Below, piece by piece: positions 1-5,652 of a stretch of 6,946 nt of DNA; within the stretch, counting starts at the first letter, position 1, and each line of letters starts with the position of its first letter. Origin of the DNA: JAUWCW01 sp030609125 [NCBI: Candidatus Rokuibacteriota bacterium] (GTDB lineage: Bacteria; JAUVQV01); NCBI GenBank assembly GCA_030609125.1, contig JAUWCW010000104.1, positions 1-6,946 on the forward strand, in the 5' to 3' direction. The notes under the pieces were generated by a model. The model was not told the DNA's origin and made no database searches. It was given only the letters and a program-made list of their open reading frames with translations. The position numbers were made by a program, and so were the translations under genes.

Positions 1-163
1 TCCGGGGATAGTCTTCACGAAGATCGACCCCGCCACGGGAAAGCTGGCGCGGGAAGACTCGGCAGACGCCATTTTCGAGGTTTTCCGGGAAGGGGCGGGG
101 CCGAAGGAGGTCGCCCGTCCCGAGGAGCCGAAGGCCACGGACTTCTACCGCTTCGACCTTTAG
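1..163 (+). CDS. mrcA: C-terminal end of a class A penicillin-binding protein (PBP1A-like), partial
   Basis: The reading frame is open from base 2 and gives 53 residues before a TAG stop at 161-163; the 5' part of the gene lies outside the window. The visible tail contains TKIDPATGKLA followed by IFEVFREGAGP. This resembles the end of the transpeptidase domain of PBP1A-type bifunctional murein synthases, where an 'I/V-D-P-x-T-G-x-L-A' strand is followed by 'E-x-F-x-x-G-x-x-P'. Such enzymes are anchored in the inner membrane and polymerise and cross-link peptidoglycan in the periplasm. The catalytic Ser, SxN and KTG motifs lie upstream and cannot be checked. The last 20 or so residues are a charged, proline-containing tail, as is common in the family. 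The gene converges on the 164-residue gene at 179-673, with only 15 bp between the two stops and no convincing terminator. The assignment rests on a short fragment. Confidence 0.62.
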   Translation, partial: PGIVFTKIDPATGKLAREDSADAIFEVFREGAGPKEVARPEEPKATDFYRFDL

Positions 164-178
164 TGTCTCTGCGGAGAA

Positions 179-673
179 TCAGATTGACGCTTTGACGGCG
201 ACGAGCATGTAGCCCTGCGGTGCGGCTTCCATTCTCGCCCGCATTTCACCGGTCAATCCGTGAGAGCCCTCCACGAGGTTGTAGAAGAAGCTGTCGATGC
301 CGAAAAAACCGTCAAGAAGGTGCGTGATGGTGTGGAGTGTTTTACTCTGGTAGCCTTGGGGCATCACCTCCAGCTGCTCCATTCTCTCGAATCCGTCCTG
401 GCGAAGCTCGTCGAGAAAAGCGCGGATTCTCCCGGCGTTCTCCGCGAGGGCTTCATCGAGCCGCAATAAAAAGCCGGGGTCGGCTGCGGGCAGGGACCGC
501 TTCCGGTCTATCGCTATCGATCCGTAGCGGACGAGCTGATAGCTGTCGAGGAAGGCGCGGATCCGTCGGGCACAGGCGTCGAGGTCGTCACCCTCGACGA
601 GGAACTCGTGGAGGGCCTCGACGGAGGGATATTCCCGGGACTTGTCGATGTCGTGGAATACCTTTCTCAGCAT
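179..673 (-). CDS. Uncharacterised 164-residue soluble protein, last gene of the mtnP-lspA unit
   Basis: I do not recognise a family. The ATG at 673-671 begins a 164-residue protein ending in TGA at 181-179. It is charged, with predicted helical stretches (about residues 13-25, 31-45, 66-102 and 111-134). I see no signal peptide, no membrane segment, no nucleotide-binding motif and only one cysteine (C34). Two short sequences recur: RIRAFLD at residues 37-43 and 82-88, and PQGY at 105-108 and 152-155. The aromatic-rich stretch GFFGIDSFFYNL (122-133) may form a buried helix or a contact surface. The gene starts 20 bp after the lspA stop, so it is probably cotranscribed with mtnP and lspA. The Shine-Dalgarno sequence is poor: a GAGGGG lies about 13 nt upstream of the ATG. 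The frame is intact and the codon bias matches its neighbours, so it is very likely a real gene. Its function is unknown. Confidence 0.78.
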   Translation of the reverse strand: MLRKVFHDIDKSREYPSVEALHEFLVEGDDLDACARRIRAFLDSYQLVRYGSIAIDRKRSLPAADPGFLLRLDEALAENAGRIRAFLDELRQDGFERMEQLEVMPQGYQSKTLHTITHLLDGFFGIDSFFYNLVEGSHGLTGEMRARMEAAPQGYMLVAVKASI

Positions 674-693
674 GAGGGATCGCAGCCCCCTCG

Positions 694-1248
694 CTATTGT
701 ACCGCCGGCCGCTGCCGGTCCTGTCGGGAATCGTCGTTGGCGGCTCGAGGAGCCATGATCATGGAGAGGATCAGCATGGCCGTGCCCGCTGTGATGGCGC
801 TGTCGGCAATGTTGAAGGCCGGCCAGTGGTGAGAATACCAGTGCCAGTCGATGAAATCGATGACCTCGCCATAGGCTACGCGGTCGATGAGGTTGCCCAC
901 GGCCCCGCCGGCGACGAGCGAGAGCCCGATGAGAGCCGCCAGGCTTTCACGTCCCCACTCCCGCATCAGGTAGCCGATGAAAAGGAGTGCGACGGCGGTC
1001 ACGCCGATAAAGATGAACCTCCTCCCCGAAGACGCCGGGCCGGCGAAGAGGCCGAAAACTCCGCCGGTATTGCGGTGATAGACCAGGTGAAAGAAGTTCT
1101 CGATTACCGTCACCGGCGGCTGCCCGGCGAGCGTCTTCGTGGCCCAGAGCTTGACGGCCTGGTCAAGGACGACGATTCCCGCGCCGGTGGCGGCGGCGAG
1201 CAGGAGACGACCCCTGCCGGCCCGGTCCGCCTTCCCGGAAGCTCCCAT
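694..1248 (-). CDS. lspA: Lipoprotein signal peptidase (signal peptidase II)
   Basis: This inner-membrane aspartyl protease removes the signal peptide of prolipoproteins after Lgt has added diacylglycerol to the lipobox cysteine. The 184-residue length is slightly above the usual 160-170. Four membrane helices are visible at about residues 15-34, 77-95, 101-119 and 145-165. Family motifs appear in order: VLDQAVKLW (27-35), RNTGGVFGLF (59-68), GGAVGNLIDR (114-123) and FNIADS (145-150). The catalytic aspartate pair should be D122 and D149. The frame is open far upstream, but the start at 1248 is preferred. It lies 2 bp after the mtnP stop, has GGAAG about 6 nt before the ATG, and gives a normal N-terminus; the upstream extension is mtnP read in another frame. 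The tight junction suggests translational coupling to mtnP. The C-terminal tail after residue 167 is polar, charged and cytoplasmic. Confidence 0.96.
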   Translation of the reverse strand: MGASGKADRAGRGRLLLAAATGAGIVVLDQAVKLWATKTLAGQPPVTVIENFFHLVYHRNTGGVFGLFAGPASSGRRFIFIGVTAVALLFIGYLMREWGRESLAALIGLSLVAGGAVGNLIDRVAYGEVIDFIDWHWYSHHWPAFNIADSAITAGTAMLILSMIMAPRAANDDSRQDRQRPAVQ

Positions 1249-1250
1249 GC

Positions 1251-2111
1251 TCACTTCCAGTACTTGCCGAGAATGAGGCCGAGGCGCTCCCGGGCCTCGG
1301 GCGTAACCACGTCCGGGCTGGTGAGGACGGCGTTCTCGAGGGCCCGGGCGCAGGCGCAGGTGCGTTCCTCGGGGATCTGGTCGACCATTCTCCTGATGAT
1401 CTCCTGCGCGGTCTTGACGTTCAGGCTGATGATCTTGAGGATCTGCCCCACCGAGACTTCTTCCTGATCGTGCCAGCAGTCGTAGTCGGTGGCGAGGGCG
1501 AGGGTGGCGTAGCACATCTCGGCTTCGCGCGCCAGTCTCGCTTCGGGCATGTTCGTCATGCCGATGACGTCCACACCCCAGGAGCGGTACAGAAAAGATT
1601 CCGCCCTGGTTGAGAACTGGGGCCCTTCGATGCAGACGTAGGTGCCGCCCCTGTGCATGACGGCGCCCGCTCCCTCGCCGCAGTGGTGCAGGACGTCCCC
1701 GAGGCCGTCGCAGACGGGCTTGTCGAAGGGGATGTGGCCGACGACGCCGCCTCCGAAGAAGGTCGAGGGACGGCCCCTGGTGAGATCTATGAACTGGTCG
1801 GGGGTGACGAGGTGACCGGGAACGATCTCTTCCTTCATGCTGCCCACGGCGGAGACGGAGATGAGTTGTTCCACTCCCAACTGCTTGAAGCCGTGGATAT
1901 TGGCCTGGAAGGGAAGTTCGGTCGGCATCAGGCGGTGTCCCCGGCCGTGACGGGGGAGGAAGGCGACCCTTTTCCCCTGGAGGGTCCCGACATGATAGTC
2001 GTCTGAGGGCTTGCCGTACGGAGTGTCGAGGGAGACGGTCTGGTGGTCTTCAAGGTCCTTCATGTGGTAGAGACCGCTGCCGCCGATGACGCCGATCGTG
2101 ATCTTGTCCAT
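1251..2111 (-). CDS. mtnP: S-methyl-5'-thioadenosine phosphorylase
   Basis: This cytosolic enzyme splits 5'-methylthioadenosine with phosphate to adenine and 5-methylthioribose 1-phosphate. It clears a by-product of polyamine and related S-adenosylmethionine chemistry, and many homologues also accept 5'-deoxyadenosine from radical-SAM enzymes. The 286 residues match the family length. Motifs in order are GGSGLY (10-15), the phosphate-site RHGRGH (54-59), NIHGFKQLG (71-79), SAVGSM (87-92), GPQFSTRAES (163-172), GMTNMPEARLAREAE (184-198) and TDYDCW (208-213). D209 and D211 in the last motif match the adenine-recognising aspartates of human MTAP, so adenine rather than hypoxanthine nucleosides are the expected substrates. 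The frame is open 36 codons further upstream, but the ATG at 2111 has GGAG 8 nt before it and starts directly at the first strand (MDKITIGVIGGSG). The upstream extension would also contain the likely promoter. No other methionine-salvage gene is in the window. lspA follows after 2 bp. Confidence 0.95.
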   Translation of the reverse strand: MDKITIGVIGGSGLYHMKDLEDHQTVSLDTPYGKPSDDYHVGTLQGKRVAFLPRHGRGHRLMPTELPFQANIHGFKQLGVEQLISVSAVGSMKEEIVPGHLVTPDQFIDLTRGRPSTFFGGGVVGHIPFDKPVCDGLGDVLHHCGEGAGAVMHRGGTYVCIEGPQFSTRAESFLYRSWGVDVIGMTNMPEARLAREAEMCYATLALATDYDCWHDQEEVSVGQILKIISLNVKTAQEIIRRMVDQIPEERTCACARALENAVLTSPDVVTPEARERLGLILGKYWK

Positions 2112-2147
2112 CCGGTGATCTCCTTGCGTGTTGAGTGGGTGAGCGGG

Positions 2148-2177
2148 ATTGTAGCACCTTTCGCCGGAACGCTCCAA
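2148..2177 (-). promoter_or_regulatory. Candidate sigma70-type promoter for mtnP-lspA-164aa gene
   Basis: On the minus strand a good -10 element, TACAAT (2153-2148, one mismatch to TATAAT), is preceded after 18 bp by TTGGAG (2177-2172), a weak -35. Transcription would start near 2141, leaving a leader of about 30 nt with a GGAG ribosome binding site before the mtnP ATG at 2111. The upstream atp operon terminates at 2354-2310, so mtnP needs its own promoter, and this is the best match in the 200 bp available. The -35 is poor, so confidence is moderate. Confidence 0.5.
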
Positions 2178-2309
2178 GGCGTCCGGTGGATGAAGCCTGA
2201 GCCTCAGATGGGTCGACATCGGAGCACAAGGAGCGAAGAAGTGAACACCTGTGCGGGTTGACGAATACGACGCCGGCCGTCCTTGACGGACGAGAGACAG
2301 GGGGGATGG

Positions 2310-2354
2310 AAAAAAACGGGCTCTGCCGGTGTCCTGGGGGACCCGACAGAGCCC
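2310..2354 (-). terminator. Rho-independent terminator of the hemL-atpZIBE operon
   Basis: Read on the minus strand, an 8 bp perfect outer stem (GGGCTCTG with CAGAGCCC, 2354-2347 and 2325-2318) continues through a mismatch into an inner CGG/CCG segment. After a one-base bulge, a GTCC/GGAC segment closes a 4-base loop at 2335-2338. One base after the stem comes a run of seven T (2316-2310). The hairpin begins 23 bp after the atpE stop. It is a textbook intrinsic terminator in orientation and position, and it indicates that no F1 genes follow atpE in this operon. Confidence 0.93.
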
Positions 2355-2377
2355 AGATAAGGCAGCTTTTCGTTCCC

Positions 2378-2710
2378 TTACAGCTTGAATACCATGAGCA
2401 GGGAAACGATCAGGCAGTAGATGACCAGCGACTCGATAAGCGCGAGACCAATGATCATCGGGGTGGTGATCTTGCCGGCGGCGCCGGGGTTCCTGGCGAT
2501 ACCTTCCAGGGCGGCGGCGGCCGCTCTGGCCTGGCCGAGCGTGCCGCCGAGGGCACCGAGGCCGATGGCGAGGCCCGCTCCGAGAGCGACGGCGAACATC
2601 TTCATGTAGTCCGCACCGCCGCCGGCGGCGGCCGCAGCTTCCGCGGCGGATGCCAGGACGGGCAGGCCGACCAGCATGATGGTCGTGATTCCAAAGATGA
2701 TCTTCTTCAT
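2378..2710 (-). CDS. atpE: ATP synthase Fo subunit c, with Na+-type ion-binding residues
   Basis: Subunit c forms the membrane rotor ring of F-type ATP synthase. The 110 residues are longer than the usual 70-90 because of an N-terminal segment (1-25) that looks like a cleavable signal peptide: KK, a hydrophobic core, then ASA-A around residue 22. An Ala/Gly-rich linker follows. Helix 1 (about 36-62) carries the Gly-rich packing motif ending in GTLGQ, the polar loop is EGIARNP (69-75), and helix 2 (about 83-108) contains LIESLVIY. E93 is the ion-carrying carboxylate. Q60, S94 and Y98 occupy the positions of Gln32, Ser66 and Tyr70 of the Ilyobacter tartaricus Na+ ring, so Na+ coupling is predicted. 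Proton rings that also use Glu, such as that of Spirulina, have Ala in place of the Ser. The gene lies 47 bp after atpB and has the strongest Shine-Dalgarno in the operon, fitting the high copy number of c. It is the last gene before the terminator. Confidence 0.96.
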   Translation of the reverse strand: MKKIIFGITTIMLVGLPVLASAAEAAAAAGGGADYMKMFAVALGAGLAIGLGALGGTLGQARAAAAALEGIARNPGAAGKITTPMIIGLALIESLVIYCLIVSLLMVFKL

Positions 2711-2717
2711 CCTCTTT

Positions 2718-2724
2718 CCTCCTT
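2718..2724 (-). promoter_or_regulatory. Strong ribosome binding site for atpE
   Basis: On the minus strand AAGGAGG lies 7 nt before the atpE ATG, inside a purine-only stretch running up to the start codon. It is a seven-base match to the anti-Shine-Dalgarno sequence and much better than the sites before atpZ or atpI. Enhanced initiation at atpE is expected because about 8-17 c subunits are needed per complex; E. coli atpE also has an enhanced intercistronic initiation region, by a different sequence. Confidence 0.8.
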
Positions 2725-2759
2725 TCTTCAGTTTTGGAAGGGGCGTCGCCGCACGGCCA

Positions 2760-3512
2760 TCAATGTTGGTCGGCGACGGAGCCCGCGAGATAGCTCATAG
2801 TCAGGAGTATGAAAACCAGCGTCTGCACCACGGAGACGAAGATGCCGAGGATGATGACGACAAACGGTATGAGAACAGCGATCGGCGTAAAGAGCTTCAG
2901 GACGACGTTTCCGCTGAGAAGAACGCCTGTGAGGCTGACGGTCATGAAGGTGAACACGGTGAGGACGATGTGGTCGCCGAACATGTTGCCGAAAAGACGC
3001 AGGGTCAGCGAGAGGGGCCTGGCGAGGTGCCCGATGATCTCGATGGGTATGATCAGGGGGGCCAGCCACGACACGGGCCCGGCGAAGTGCTTGAGGTACG
3101 AGACCCCCTGTGACTTGAAGCCGTAGTAGTGGGTGGCGAAAAAGACCGTCAGGGCACAGGCGGCGGTGGTGTTGACGTTGTCCGTCGGCGGCGCCAGGCC
3201 GGGAATCACGCCGAGCAGGTTGGAAAAGAGGATGTAGACCGACAGCCCGCCGATGAGGTACATGAACTGCGGTGCGTGGTGGCCGAGGATGCCGGTGGCC
3301 AGGTCGAGGATCGCCTCGTAGGCCATCTCGAAGAAGGTGAGAGCGCCGAAACGCTTCGGCGGGACGATATCGAGATCGGCGCTGCGCAGCTTTCTGCCGA
3401 CGACCCAGATGAGGGGAAGGAGAACGAGCATGACGATGATAGTGTGCGACAGGTGTGCGGGCAGATCCTTGAAACCCGGTATGGCGTGGACCCATTCAAA
3501 CGTTTTAGGCAT
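2760..3512 (-). CDS. atpB: ATP synthase Fo subunit a
   Basis: Subunit a is the stator channel protein that carries ions to and from the c ring. The 250-residue length is typical. Hydrophobic segments are visible at about residues 21-38, 83-104, 115-131, 146-165, 181-201 and 207-242. The signature ARPLSLTLRLFGNMFGDH spans residues 164-181; R172 corresponds to the essential stator arginine (Arg210 in E. coli). The periplasmic-side motif PPTDNVNTT (108-116) is also characteristic of the family. The ATG at 3512 overlaps the end of atpI by 8 bp and has GAGGGAG a short distance upstream, which suggests coupled translation. atpE follows after 47 bp. Subunit b and all F1 subunits are absent from this operon. 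The ion specificity of the complex is better judged from atpE than from this protein. Confidence 0.97.
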   Translation of the reverse strand: MPKTFEWVHAIPGFKDLPAHLSHTIIVMLVLLPLIWVVGRKLRSADLDIVPPKRFGALTFFEMAYEAILDLATGILGHHAPQFMYLIGGLSVYILFSNLLGVIPGLAPPTDNVNTTAACALTVFFATHYYGFKSQGVSYLKHFAGPVSWLAPLIIPIEIIGHLARPLSLTLRLFGNMFGDHIVLTVFTFMTVSLTGVLLSGNVVLKLFTPIAVLIPFVVIILGIFVSVVQTLVFILLTMSYLAGSVADQH

Positions 3513-3900
3513 CGTACGCTCCCTCTTCCGTTTTGCGATGCGCGCTAATTCCCTCCCAGCAGATGGCCGGGAAGATTACGGAGACGCCTGCCAGCAGAGA
3601 GTAGGCATCCACGAGATGATATTTTATTCCAACAAAAATGGCAACCCCGATGAAGAGGTACTTGAGCAGATAGGTGAAGATTCGCGAAATCTCGGGGTTG
3701 TGTTCCTCGGAGGAGACCAGCGATTCGACAAATCTGCGGAGCCACCTGAAGTTCAGCATGGCCACGGTCGCGCCGAGGGCCACCCCGCCGGTGACGGCGG
3801 AAGACCTGAAGGCCAGGCTGCCTGCCAGCAGGGCTCCGGCAAGGATCCAGCCCTTGCGCTCTATGCTCCCGGCACGAACGGCAGGTTCTTCCGGATTCAC
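3505..3900 (-). CDS. atpI: ATP synthase subunit I (AtpI), membrane assembly/accessory protein
   Basis: This is a small polytopic membrane protein of the ATP synthase I family, found at the head of many atp operons. It has been implicated in c-ring assembly, notably for Na+-type rings, and with AtpZ in divalent cation transport in alkaliphilic Bacillus. Starting at the GTG at 3900 gives 131 residues with four probable helices at about 17-33, 36-51, 76-92 and 97-115. A GG...G...NFRWLRR motif (38-56) ends the second helix, as in the family. The frame is open 36 codons further upstream, but that part is atpZ read out of frame. The GTG overlaps the atpZ TGA as GTGA, a classic coupled start, with GGAG/GAGGGGG just upstream. 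The 3' end overlaps atpB by 8 bp. Sequence conservation in this family is low, so the assignment relies on topology, the NFRWL motif and context. Confidence 0.88.
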   Translation of the reverse strand: MNPEEPAVRAGSIERKGWILAGALLAGSLAFRSSAVTGGVALGATVAMLNFRWLRRFVESLVSSEEHNPEISRIFTYLLKYLFIGVAIFVGIKYHLVDAYSLLAGVSVIFPAICWEGISAHRKTEEGAYDA

Positions 3901-4166
3901 CGGGGGTCCCCCTCTCCGGATTCTTCGTCCCAGTCCTTTCGGGCGAGGCGGACGATGTTCCTGAAGCCCGCGATGATCCCGAGGATGCTGAACACGATGA
4001 TCAGCCACGGGCGGGTTCCGAAGAGGCGGTCCAGGTACCAGCCGATCAGGATGCCGATGGCGAGGGTGACCCCGATCTCGATCCCGAGGGCGCTGAGGGA
4101 AAGGTACTGCCGAAACTCCCCGCCCCCGTCTTCACCCGTTGAAGGCGCCGGCCTCTTGTCCTTCAC
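3897..4166 (-). CDS. atpZ: AtpZ-type small membrane protein of the ATP synthase cluster
   Basis: The 89-residue protein has a polar N-terminus (1-21), a membrane hairpin and a charged C-terminus. Helix 1 covers about residues 24-44 and helix 2 about 54-72. The connecting sequence GWYLDRLFGTRPW (42-54) and the following FxxLGxxAGFRNxxR (59-73) match the AtpZ / F0F1-ATPase small subunit pattern. AtpZ has been proposed to act with AtpI as a Mg2+/Ca2+ transporter or as a helper of Fo assembly; its role here is inferred from family and position. The start is a GTG at 4166, 3 bp after the hemL stop. Its Shine-Dalgarno is weak (GAAGAAG about 9 nt upstream), so it may depend on ribosomes finishing hemL. 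Its stop overlaps the atpI GTG by 4 bp. Confidence 0.88.
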   Translation of the reverse strand: MKDKRPAPSTGEDGGGEFRQYLSLSALGIEIGVTLAIGILIGWYLDRLFGTRPWLIIVFSILGIIAGFRNIVRLARKDWDEESGEGDPR

Positions 4167-4169
4167 ACC

Positions 4170-5453
4170 TTATATCTTCTTCAGCACCCGGCGCTGCACG
4201 GCAAGCGTCCTGTCGAGGTCCGCCTTGCTGTGCGCCAGTGAGATGAAGGCCGCCTCGAACTGCGAGGGGGCCAGGTAGATGCCTCCCCTGAGCATGCGGG
4301 CGAAGTAGTCGGCGAAGCGCCTGGTGTTGGCCTTGATGGCGGACTTGAAGTCCGTCACCAGACTTCTGGTGAAGAAGAGACAGGAGATCGATCCGACCCG
4401 GTTCTGCACGGCCCTGACGCCGGCCCTCTTCAGGTTTTCAGCAACCCCCGCCGACATGTACGCGCCTTTCTTCTCCAGCTTCCGGTAGGTGCCGGGCTGG
4501 CCGAGGATCTCCAGTGTCGCAATCCCGGCGGCCATGGCCAGCGGGTTCCCGGAGAGCGTCCCCGCCTGGTAGACGGGCCCTTCGGGGGCCATCTGCTCCA
4601 TCAGGTCTCCCCGTCCTCCGTAGGCCCCCACGGGGAGGCCGCCTCCAATGATCTTGCCCAGGCAGGTCAGGTCCGGACGGACGCCGAAGCGCTCCTGCGC
4701 CCCGCCGTAAGCCACGCGGAACCCGGTGATGACCTCGTCGAAGATGAGAAGGGCTCCGTATTCGGCCGTCAGCTCCCGCAGGCCCTCGAGGAAGCCCGGT
4801 GCGGGGGGGATGACGCCGGCGTTGGCGGCGACGGGCTCGACAATGACGGCGGCGATCTTTCCCCGGCGCCGCCGGAGAGTCTTTTCGACGGCGTCAGGAT
4901 TGTTGTAGGGAAGATTGAGAGTGTGCCTGGCCAGATCGGCCGGAACGCCCGGGCTGTCGGGGATGCCGAGGGTGAGAGCGCCGGAGCCGGCCTTGACAAG
5001 CATCTGATCGGAGTGACCGTGATAGCAGCCTTCGAACTTGATGATGTCGCTGCGTCCGGTAGCGGCCCGGGCCAGGCGGATGGCGCTCATGACCGCTTCG
5101 GTTCCGGAGTTGACCATCCGGACCTTCTCCATGGAGGGGAAGGCCTCTTTCACCATGGCGGCCAGACGGTTCTCCGCCACCGTGGGAGCGCCGTAGGAGG
5201 TTCCCTTGGCCGCCGCCTTCTGGACGGCTTTCACCACCCGCGGGTGGGCGTGGCCGACGATCATCGGTCCCCAGGAAGAGACGTAGTCTATGTACGTCCG
5301 GCCTTCGACGTCCCGTATCCTGGAGCCCTTGGCCCGGGCGATGAAGATGGGCTTTCCTCCCACGGAGCGGAAAGCCCGGACAGGGCTGTTTACTCCGCCG
5401 GGCATCAGTCTCTGCGCCTCCCGGAAGAGGACTTTCGAGCTTGCTCTGGGCAT
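4170..5453 (-). CDS. hemL: Glutamate-1-semialdehyde 2,1-aminomutase
   Basis: This cytosolic PLP enzyme converts glutamate 1-semialdehyde to 5-aminolevulinate, the second step of the C5 tetrapyrrole route that feeds heme, siroheme and cobamides. The 427-residue length agrees with the family (E. coli 426). Visible landmarks are [13 protein letters not shown] (16-28), [16 protein letters not shown] (56-71), the cofactor phosphate-binding NSGTEA (115-120), CYHGHSD (143-149), the cofactor-ring FDEVITGFR (238-246) with D239, and the Schiff-base lysine K267 in [16 protein letters not shown] (265-280), followed by GTLSGNP (298-304). The ATG at 5453 has AGAGGA 7 nt upstream. It is the first gene of the operon and is followed 3 bp later by atpZ. 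I recall a similar hemL-atp order in other deltaproteobacteria, but this needs a database check. A promoter candidate lies at 5535-5506. Confidence 0.98.
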   Translation of the reverse strand: MPRASSKVLFREAQRLMPGGVNSPVRAFRSVGGKPIFIARAKGSRIRDVEGRTYIDYVSSWGPMIVGHAHPRVVKAVQKAAAKGTSYGAPTVAENRLAAMVKEAFPSMEKVRMVNSGTEAVMSAIRLARAATGRSDIIKFEGCYHGHSDQMLVKAGSGALTLGIPDSPGVPADLARHTLNLPYNNPDAVEKTLRRRRGKIAAVIVEPVAANAGVIPPAPGFLEGLRELTAEYGALLIFDEVITGFRVAYGGAQERFGVRPDLTCLGKIIGGGLPVGAYGGRGDLMEQMAPEGPVYQAGTLSGNPLAMAAGIATLEILGQPGTYRKLEKKGAYMSAGVAENLKRAGVRAVQNRVGSISCLFFTRSLVTDFKSAIKANTRRFADYFARMLRGGIYLAPSQFEAAFISLAHSKADLDRTLAVQRRVLKKI

Positions 5454-5505
5454 CGTGTTTTCCTCTTTGATATGGTGGTGTTATGTGATGTGAGATACTG
5501 GCGTC

Positions 5506-5535
5506 ACGCTATCACGAACCAAAGGATGCTGTCAA
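5506..5535 (-). promoter_or_regulatory. Candidate promoter for hemL-atpZIBE
   Basis: On the minus strand a consensus -35, TTGACA (5535-5530), is followed after 18 bp by TAGCGT (5511-5506). The latter keeps the three most important -10 positions (T, A and final T). Transcription would begin near 5499, giving a leader of about 45 nt to the hemL ATG at 5453. The -35 sits inside a small palindrome, CTGT-CA-ACAG, on the plus strand (5529-5538), which may be chance. This is the best candidate in the 225 bp gap. Confidence 0.55.
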
Positions 5536-5553
5536 CAGAAAGGGGCGGGGAGA

Positions 5554-5580
5554 GGCTGTTTTCCAGGTGTGGCTGTTCCC
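5554..5580 (+). repeat. Short direct repeat upstream of the rnfC promoter
   Basis: GGCTGTTTTCC (5554-5564) and GGCTGTTCCC (5571-5580) share GGCTGTT and a trailing CC. Their starts are 17 bp apart, and the second copy abuts the rnfC -35 element at 5581. Paired half-sites directly upstream of a -35 are where activators often bind, but the spacing is not close to one or two full helical turns and the copies are short. Function is speculative. Confidence 0.3.
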
Positions 5581-5609
5581 TTGACAACGAACGCCTCAGG
5601 GCCTAAGGT
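5581..5609 (+). promoter_or_regulatory. Candidate promoter for rnfC (rnf operon)
   Basis: TTGACA (5581-5586) matches the -35 consensus exactly. After an ideal 17 bp spacer comes TAAGGT (5604-5609), which keeps the T, A and final T of the -10. Transcription would start near 5616, about 63 nt before the rnfC ATG at 5679. It lies back to back with the hemL promoter, and the two -35 hexamers are about 45 bp apart. Confidence 0.58.
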
Positions 5610-5625
5610 ATCTTTCTCAAAGACC

Positions 5626-5652
5626 CCCGGCGATGGAGAGCTTTGCGCCGGG
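5626..5652 (+). other. GC-rich hairpin in the rnfC leader
   Basis: CCCGGCG (5626-5632) can pair perfectly with CGCCGGG (5646-5652) around a 13-base loop. It falls inside the predicted rnfC leader, ending 26 nt before the ATG. There is no T-run after it, so it is not an intrinsic terminator in either direction. It could stabilise the message or affect initiation, or it could be chance in GC-rich DNA. I do not recognise a riboswitch class. Confidence 0.35.

Noticed and set aside
164-178. Possible shared terminator between the convergent PBP1A tail and the 164-residue gene
   Set aside because: The region gives at most a 4 bp stem (TCTC/GAGA) with no T-run on either strand, so it is not a supportable terminator.
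694-1515. Extended 273-codon open frame covering lspA
   Set aside because: The first 89 codons are mtnP read in another frame and are Arg/Pro-rich. The real lspA start at 1248 has a ribosome site and gives the normal family N-terminus.
2112-2219. 36-codon N-terminal extension of mtnP
   Set aside because: It does not resemble the family, spans the likely promoter and lacks a good ribosome site; the ATG at 2111 has GGAG at proper spacing.
2258-2295. Two TTGACG hexamers and a CGTCC/GGACG mini-palindrome on the plus strand
   Set aside because: There is no plus-strand gene downstream, no fitting -10, and the palindrome has a 5 bp stem only.
3337-4278. 313-codon plus-strand open frame across atpB, atpI and atpZ
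   Set aside because: It is antisense to three well-supported membrane proteins and shows no recognisable domain; high GC leaves few stops.
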